10,042 nucleotides of DNA from CAZFYZ01 sp964523735 (lineage in GTDB: Bacteria; Armatimonadota; UBA5829): contig CAZFYZ010000128.1 of NCBI GenBank assembly GCA_964523735.1, positions 1 through 10,042 on the forward strand. Direction: 5' to 3'. This document shows, one piece after another, positions 6,425 through 10,042 of this stretch (position 1 is its first letter; every line of letters begins with the position of its first letter). A model generated the notes under the pieces. It had not been told where the DNA came from. It did not search any database and was given only the letters and a program-made list of their open reading frames with translations. Position numbers and translations under genes: made by a program.

Positions 6425-6462
6425 GTTTCACCCCCTGTGTATTGGCCTGTTGAGTCTGAAAC
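6425..6462 (-). promoter_or_regulatory. rpsT leader with SD and possible SD-side pairing
   Basis: The leader of about 45 nt carries the SD GGGGGTGA (6428-6435). GTTTCA (6457-6462 on the minus strand) could pair with TGAAAC (6425-6430), which overlaps the 3' part of the SD. Six base pairs closing a long loop is weak evidence, but it lies where an S20 autoregulatory fold would be expected. Confidence 0.3.
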
Positions 6463-6475
6463 TGACAACCCTATT

Positions 6476-6504
6476 AATATACCAGTTTCCGTAACAGAGT
6501 GCAA
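6476..6504 (-). promoter_or_regulatory. Promoter for rpsT
   Basis: On the minus strand TTGCAC (6499-6504) and TATATT (6476-6481) are separated by 17 nt. The -10 is preceded by TGG, an extended -10 form. Transcription would start near 6469. The -35 is poor and the -10 is good. Confidence 0.65.
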
Positions 6505-6556
6505 TACCAAATGAGCTCTCTCCGCACGATTCCTCGTTAGAGCCGGCTCCGTGAGC

Positions 6557-6585
6557 TTGACAGGCCCCTCTCGCGAGCCTATAAT
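6557..6585 (+). promoter_or_regulatory. Consensus sigma-70 promoter for galE-thrS
   Basis: A perfect TTGACA (6557-6562) and a perfect TATAAT (6580-6585) have the ideal 17-nt spacing. Transcription should begin near 6592. It is divergent from the rpsT promoter, with about 50 nt between the two -35 boxes. Confidence 0.92.
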
Positions 6586-6595
6586 CAACACGTCT

Positions 6596-6660
6596 GGAGG
6601 CATGCAGAATGCCTCCGATGAGGTTAGTGTTTAGCCTGGTAGAGCCTGTTGCTCTACCAG
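6596..6660 (+). promoter_or_regulatory. galE leader with two tight hairpins
   Basis: The leader of about 96 nt contains two perfect hairpins. GGAGGCAT (6596-6603) pairs with ATGCCTCC (6609-6616) around a 5-nt loop. CTGGTAGAGC (6636-6645) pairs with GCTCTACCAG (6651-6660) around CTGTT. Neither is followed by a T-run. The first starts within about 5 nt of the predicted RNA 5' end and could protect it. The second ends 16 nt before the galE SD. The region 6421-6687 holds no gene, only the rpsT and galE control elements. Confidence 0.7.
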
Positions 6661-6676
6661 TTCACGTAATTGGGGC

Positions 6677-6682
6677 AGGAGG
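6677..6682 (+). promoter_or_regulatory. SD site deciding the galE start
   Basis: AGGAGG lies 5 nt before ATG 6688. An in-frame TTG at 6670 lies upstream of this SD and would add six residues not expected before the nucleotide-binding fold, so 6688 is the start. Confidence 0.85.
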
Positions 6683-6687
6683 ATCTG

Positions 6688-7668
6688 ATGGCTATTCTTG
6701 TGACCGGTGGGCTGGGCTATGTAGGCAGCCATGCCGTCAAGATGCTCGTCGATCGGGGCGAAGAGGTGGTCAACCTCGACAACCTGATCTTTGGGCACAA
6801 GGAGGCCGCCTCCGGCAGTGAAATAGTCATAGGCGACATCGGTGACCGCGAGCTTCTCCGCGGCATCTTCCGCACACACAGTGTTGAAGCCGTGATGCAC
6901 TTTGCGGCGCTCGCTGATGTCCCGGAGTCAGTAGCCGATCCCCAGAAGTACTATCTCACGAACGTCTACAGCAGCATTGCGATGCTTGAGGTTATGCTCG
7001 AGTTCGGCTGCAAGCAGATGATCTTCTCCTCCAGCGCGGCAACGTTCGGCGAACCCAAGGAAGTGCCGATTCCCGAGGATCATCCAAAGGATCCTACCAA
7101 CCCCTACGGTCGCTCGAAACTCATGCTCGAGGATATACTCAGAGAGTATGAGCACGCCTACGGATTGCGGTCGATCTCGTTCAGATACTTCAACGCCTCT
7201 GGAGCGGACCCATCCGGTCTGATAGGTGAGGATCACACGCCCGAGCACCATCTAATACCTATTGTGTTACAGACGGCGCTTGGCCAGAGAGAGAACGTCA
7301 AGGTTTACGGTTCAGACTGGCCCACGCCCGATGGAACCTGTGTGCGGGACTACATCCACGTTACGGACCTCGCCTCCGCGCATCTACTGGGGTTAGAGGC
7401 GCTTCGCAATGGGCACGCAACGGCTGTCTACAACATGGGCAACGGCAGCGGCTACTCGGTCCTGGAAGTGATCCGGATGGCAGAGGAAGTCGCGGGAAAG
7501 TCCATTCCAGTCGTGCCTGCGGATCGGAGGCCTGGCGACCCGGCCGTGCTGGTGGCGAGTTCCGCGAAGATCGCAGCCGATCTCGGCTTCAAGCCGCAGT
7601 TCCCAGAGCTGAGAACCATCATCGAGACTGCGTGGAACTGGCATTCGACGCATCCGAATGGATACTAG
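6688..7668 (+). CDS. galE: UDP-glucose 4-epimerase
   Basis: GalE interconverts UDP-glucose and UDP-galactose in the cytoplasm, feeding galactose use and cell-surface polysaccharide synthesis. The 326-residue product is an extended short-chain dehydrogenase of usual length. The N-terminus MAILVTGGLGYVGSH carries the NAD-binding GxxGxxG loop (7-13). HFAALADVPESV (71-82) follows, then SSSAATFGEP around 114-123 with the catalytic Ser/Thr. The active-site YxxxK pair is Y140 and K144 (PYGRSK). FRYFNASGADPSG and the YNMGNGSGYSV region match epimerases rather than dehydratases. UDP-N-acetylglucosamine epimerase activity cannot be excluded. Its stop lies 7 nt before thrS, so the two are probably cotranscribed from the promoter at 6557-6585, an unusual pairing. 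No other galactose genes are in the window. Confidence 0.93.
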   Translation: MAILVTGGLGYVGSHAVKMLVDRGEEVVNLDNLIFGHKEAASGSEIVIGDIGDRELLRGIFRTHSVEAVMHFAALADVPESVADPQKYYLTNVYSSIAMLEVMLEFGCKQMIFSSSAATFGEPKEVPIPEDHPKDPTNPYGRSKLMLEDILREYEHAYGLRSISFRYFNASGADPSGLIGEDHTPEHHLIPIVLQTALGQRENVKVYGSDWPTPDGTCVRDYIHVTDLASAHLLGLEALRNGHATAVYNMGNGSGYSVLEVIRMAEEVAGKSIPVVPADRRPGDPAVLVASSAKIAADLGFKPQFPELRTIIETAWNWHSTHPNGY

Positions 7669-7675
7669 GTGATAT

Positions 7676-9394
7676 ATGGATCAATCTGAGCTTGACATAC
7701 TAAGGCATTCGACGGCCCACGTGATGGCGCACGCAGTGCGGAATCTCTTCCCCGGTGTGAAGATCGCCATCGGACCGTCCATCGAAGACGGCTTCTACTA
7801 CGACTTCGATGTGCATCCCGCATTCACTCCGGAGGACCTCGAGAAGATCACCCAGGAGATGCGGAAGCTCATCAAAGCCAACTCGCGTTTCGCGCGCCGG
7901 GAAGTCAGCCGTGATGAAGCCCTCGAGCTCTTCAATGACGAGCCTTACAAGCTGGAACTGATTCGCGAGTTGCCGGAAGGCGAAGCCATCTCGGTCTACG
8001 AAGAGCGCGGGTTCCTTGACCTGTGCCGGGGACCGCATCTGGCGAGCACCAAGGAGATCAAGGCTTTCAAGCTTCTCTCTATAGCGGGGGCTTACTGGCG
8101 CGGCGACGAGAAGAACGCGATGCTCCAACGCATCTACGGCACGGCCTTCGCGAGTGAAGAGGAACTGCAGGACTACCTCAACAAGCTCGAGGAAGCAGAG
8201 AAGCGCGACCACCGCCGCCTTGGCAAAGAGCTCGACCTCTTCTCGATTCACGACGAGGTTGGCCCCGGTCTTGTGCACTGGCATCCGAAGGGCGCGCTCC
8301 TGCGCAAGCTGATCGAGGACTTCTGGCGCAACGAGCACCTCGACAGCGGCTACGACCTCATCATGACCCCGCACATCGGCAGGCAGGAGCTGTGGAAGAT
8401 CAGCGGGCACCTCGATTTCTACACCGAGAACATGTATCAGCCGATGGACGTGGACGGCGTGCCATATCTCATCAAGCCGATGAACTGCCCGTTCCATCTG
8501 CTGATCTACAAGAGCCGCGTACGCAGCTACCGCGAACTGCCGATCAGGTGGGCGGAGCTTGGCACGGTCTATCGATACGAGCGATCAGGCGTCCTTCACG
8601 GCCTTCTGAGGGTTCGTGGCTTTACGCAGGACGACGCGCATATCCTCTGCACTCGCGAGCAGCTTGATTCAGAGACCAAGCGCGTCCTCGGCTTTGTCAT
8701 GAAGATGCTCCGCCGCTTCGGGTTCGAGGACTATCACATCTACCTGTCTACTCAGCCGGAGCACCATGTCGGCGAGGACGATGTCTGGGAGCAGGCGACC
8801 GCGTCTCTCAGGGCTTCGCTTGAGGCGGAAGGCTTGGCCTACGACATCGACGAGGGTGGGGGAGCGTTCTACGGCCCCAAGATCGACGTCAAGATCCGCG
8901 ACGCCATCGGGCGAGAGTGGCAATGCAGCACAATTCAGGTCGATTTCAATGAGCCCGAGCGCTTTGACATCAACTACATCGGCCAGGACAACCAGGCGCA
9001 CAGGCCCATTATGATCCACCGGGCTTTGCTCGGTTCACTGGAGCGGTTCATTGCCGTGCTCATTGAGCAGTACGCAGGGGCATTCCCGCTTTGGCTGGCC
9101 CCGGTGCAGGCCGTGGTGCTGCCCATCGCGGACAGGCACACTGAATACGCTCAGAAGGTCGCTGCAGATCTTAAGGCGGCCGGCTTCCGTGCTCACGTTG
9201 ACGACCGCAACGAGAAGACGGGCTTCAAGATTCGCGAAGCTCAGCTTCAGAAGATACCATACATGCTGGTCGTTGGTGACAGGGAGCAGGAGGCTGGCGC
9301 GGTCTCCGTCCGATCGCGATCCGAGGGTGACAAGGGCGCTGTTGCACTGGCTGATCTCATCGAGTCGCTGAGAGCCGAGCAGGCTGCTGAATAG
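7676..9394 (+). CDS. thrS: Threonyl-tRNA synthetase lacking the TGS domain
   Basis: ThrRS charges tRNA-Thr and edits mischarged Ser. The 572-residue product is about 70 residues shorter than E. coli ThrRS (642) because it begins directly at the editing domain. Editing motifs are HSTAH (11-15) and CRGPH (117-121). The class II core follows: motif 1 region around 228-247, zinc ligands C271 (MNCPFH), H322 (DDAH) and H448 (MIHRA), motif 2 RYERSGVLHGLLRVRGFTQDD (300-320), and motif 3 HRALLGSLERF (448-458). The anticodon-binding domain runs from about 474 to 570. The N-terminal ubiquitin-like TGS domain is absent. It cannot have been missed upstream, because galE ends 7 nt before the ATG. The SD (AGGTGA) overlaps the galE stop and is only about 3 nt from the ATG, so coupling to galE translation is likely. 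All catalytic and editing residues are present. Confidence 0.97.
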   Translation: MDQSELDILRHSTAHVMAHAVRNLFPGVKIAIGPSIEDGFYYDFDVHPAFTPEDLEKITQEMRKLIKANSRFARREVSRDEALELFNDEPYKLELIRELPEGEAISVYEERGFLDLCRGPHLASTKEIKAFKLLSIAGAYWRGDEKNAMLQRIYGTAFASEEELQDYLNKLEEAEKRDHRRLGKELDLFSIHDEVGPGLVHWHPKGALLRKLIEDFWRNEHLDSGYDLIMTPHIGRQELWKISGHLDFYTENMYQPMDVDGVPYLIKPMNCPFHLLIYKSRVRSYRELPIRWAELGTVYRYERSGVLHGLLRVRGFTQDDAHILCTREQLDSETKRVLGFVMKMLRRFGFEDYHIYLSTQPEHHVGEDDVWEQATASLRASLEAEGLAYDIDEGGGAFYGPKIDVKIRDAIGREWQCSTIQVDFNEPERFDINYIGQDNQAHRPIMIHRALLGSLERFIAVLIEQYAGAFPLWLAPVQAVVLPIADRHTEYAQKVAADLKAAGFRAHVDDRNEKTGFKIREAQLQKIPYMLVVGDREQEAGAVSVRSRSEGDKGAVALADLIESLRAEQAAE

Positions 9395-9418
9395 GAACCG
9401 AGAAGCTCTCGCTCGCAA

Positions 9419-9439
9419 TTGTCAAACAACAGTTGACAA
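9419..9439. repeat. Inverted repeat overlapping the infC -35 box
   Basis: TTGTCAA (9419-9425) and TTGACAA (9433-9439) are exact inverted repeats with a 7-nt spacer. The right arm contains the -35 hexamer of the infC promoter. The position suits an operator, but the arms are short and AT-rich, so chance is possible. Confidence 0.4.
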
Positions 9440-9462
9440 GTAGGGATGATTTCCGCTATACT
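9433..9462 (+). promoter_or_regulatory. Sigma-70 promoter for infC
   Basis: TTGACA (9433-9438) and TATACT (9457-9462) are separated by 18 nt. Transcription would start near 9469, giving a leader of about 60 nt before infC. It lies 38 nt behind the thrS stop, so infC has its own promoter besides possible read-through from thrS. No intrinsic terminator is visible between the two genes. Confidence 0.82.
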
Positions 9463-9517
9463 GGACGCTGACCTGTGGGCTAACGCACGCGTGCTTGGCC
9501 GTAGCAGGAATTCTCGC

Positions 9518-9525
9518 GAGGTGAT
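9518..9525 (+). promoter_or_regulatory. Strong SD deciding the AUA start of infC
   Basis: GAGGTGAT is an 8-nt match to the canonical sequence complementary to the 16S rRNA 3' end (AGGAGGTGATC). It ends 5 nt before the ATA at 9531. The ATG at 9524 overlaps it, is in another frame and meets a stop after nine codons. Confidence 0.75.
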
Positions 9526-9530
9526 GTCGT

Positions 9531-9911
9531 ATACTCAGGGACCAGAGGGTTAACGAGCGCATTCGTGCGCGAGAGGTCAGGCTGATCGACGAGAACGGCG
9601 GGCAGGTTGGTATCCTGTCGTTCAGAGACGCCTTGGAGTTTGCCAGAGAACGGGGCCTGGACCTCATTGAGGTCGCTCCGAATGGCAATCCGCCCGTGTG
9701 TCGCGTTATGGACTACGGGAAGTACAAGTACGAGGCAGGGAAGCGCGACAGAGAAGCCCAGAAGAAGCAGCGGATGACCGAACTCAAGGGCATTCGCATG
9801 CGTCCAGGAACAGACGAGCATGATTTTCAGTTCAAACTGAAGAATGCTATGAAGTTCCTCAAGGACGGCCATAAGGTGAAGGTCACCGTTATCTTCCGCA
9901 GCCGGGAGTTC
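9531..9911 (+). CDS. infC: Translation initiation factor IF-3, 5' part only; non-canonical AUA start
   Basis: IF-3 binds the 30S subunit, keeps it apart from 50S and checks the start codon and initiator tRNA. The N-terminal domain is clear: RVNERIRAREVRLIDENG (6-23), LDLIEVAP, PPVCRVMDYGKYKYE. The charged linker KRDREAQKKQ and the start of the C-terminal domain follow (ELKGIRMRPGTDEHDF, KFLKDGHKVKVTVIFR). IF-3 homology ends at about residue 127, where about 170-180 are expected. The frame opens only at 9525 after a TGA and has no ATG, GTG or TTG at the N-terminus. ATA 9531, just behind a strong SD, places the protein start where the family begins. Rare starts (AUU in E. coli) serve IF-3 autoregulation, so AUA fits. 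rpmI and rplT would be expected next but are not reached. Confidence 0.93.
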
Positions 9912-10042
9912 ACGCGCAACGAGACCGAGCTGGTCATCCTGATTACGCCTTATCTCGCGCGTCCTGCTGCACGCACCGCCATGGCCAAGCCCGATGACAA
10001 CTTCACGCCCGCCAGCGATGGCGCTGGCATGTTCCTCGGTCG
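9912..10042 (+). other. Fragment of a CpaC/RcpA-type pilus secretin C-terminus, joined in frame to infC
   Basis: Past the TTCCGC...GAGTTC stretch the reading frame stays open but no longer encodes IF-3. It reads TRNETELVILITPYLARP, then LKPDD-like AKPDDNFTPASDGAG and FLGR. From memory this is the C-terminal tail of Flp/Tad pilus secretins (CpaC/RcpA), whose ending has the form 'FRS..FqrNETELVI.VTPYLv.P' and then 'P.DGF.P.SD...FLG'. The segment also looks richer in GC at third codon positions. Both proteins can share a FRSREF sequence, so the join most likely formed in assembly at those bases (9894-9911). It has no start and is cut by the window end. Confidence 0.8.

Noticed and set aside
7700..8497. 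Long open frame antisense to thrS (265 codons), and another antisense to the Ubl-JAB gene (2714-3424)
   Set aside because: Both lie opposite strongly conserved coding sequence, have no recognisable domains or SD, and are explained by the GC-biased codon use of the genes on the other strand.
9399..9411. Hairpin CGAGA/TCTCG behind thrS as terminator
   Set aside because: The 5-bp stem has no T-run after it, so it does not meet the pattern of an intrinsic terminator.
9485..9494. Palindrome GCACGCGTGC in the infC leader
   Set aside because: It is a loopless 10-nt palindrome that cannot form a stable RNA hairpin by itself, and it is expected by chance in GC-rich DNA.
9524..9553. ATG at 9524 as infC start or leader peptide of nine codons
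   Set aside because: It is out of frame with IF-3, ends at TAA after nine codons and overlaps the SD itself. Its only possible use is as a sign of a 1-nt indel, for which there is no other evidence.
1..10042. CRISPR arrays, tRNA or rRNA genes, insertion sequences, phage genes
   Set aside because: I found no regularly spaced repeats, cloverleaf-like sequences, transposase motifs or integrase signatures on either strand.

Overview
The window is about 57-58% GC and densely packed with bacterial genes. The genes are housekeeping, apart from one unusual membrane protein. A secreted beta-barrel-like protein (minus strand, 2081-2635) points to a diderm bacterium. Perfect or near-perfect sigma-70 promoters (TTGACA/TATAAT) and strong Shine-Dalgarno (SD) sites are easy to see. 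I cannot assign a phylum from sequence alone. An Armatimonadota-like or other non-proteobacterial diderm is only a guess, and the odd length and the junction near the right edge suggest a metagenomic contig.

Layout: (1) Minus-strand run, transcribed right to left: a small signal-peptide/beta-barrel gene with a consensus promoter, then radA (coupled by a TGATG overlap), then nadA, cut by the left edge. A short sequence that can fold into two mutually exclusive hairpins fills the radA-nadA gap. (2) A divergent plus-strand pair: a four-part protein (ubiquitin-like domain, JAB/JAMM metalloprotease, one membrane span, LysM), then an inositol-monophosphatase-family gene overlapping it by 8 nt. The phosphatase gene has no ATG/GTG/TTG at its true N-terminus and seems to start at AUC. 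(3) Minus strand: rpsT (S20) with UUG start and its terminator, then an AAC(3)-family acyltransferase and a shortened TM1367-type cyclophilin-like gene. (4) Plus strand: galE with a perfect promoter and a leader with two tight hairpins, then thrS, which encodes a ThrRS without the N-terminal TGS domain. (5) Plus strand: a new promoter, then infC (IF3), which appears to start at AUA behind an 8-nt SD match.

The last ~130 bases do not continue IF3. After a shared FRSREF-coding stretch at about 9894-9911, the frame reads as the C-terminus of a CpaC/RcpA-type pilus secretin. This is most likely an assembly chimera at the contig end.

Most interesting points: the Ubl-JAB-TM-LysM protein, which would anchor a cytoplasmic ubiquitin-type isopeptidase domain to the cell wall across the membrane, and a set of weak start codons (AUA for infC, AUC for the phosphatase, UUG for rpsT) of the kind IF3 discriminates against.
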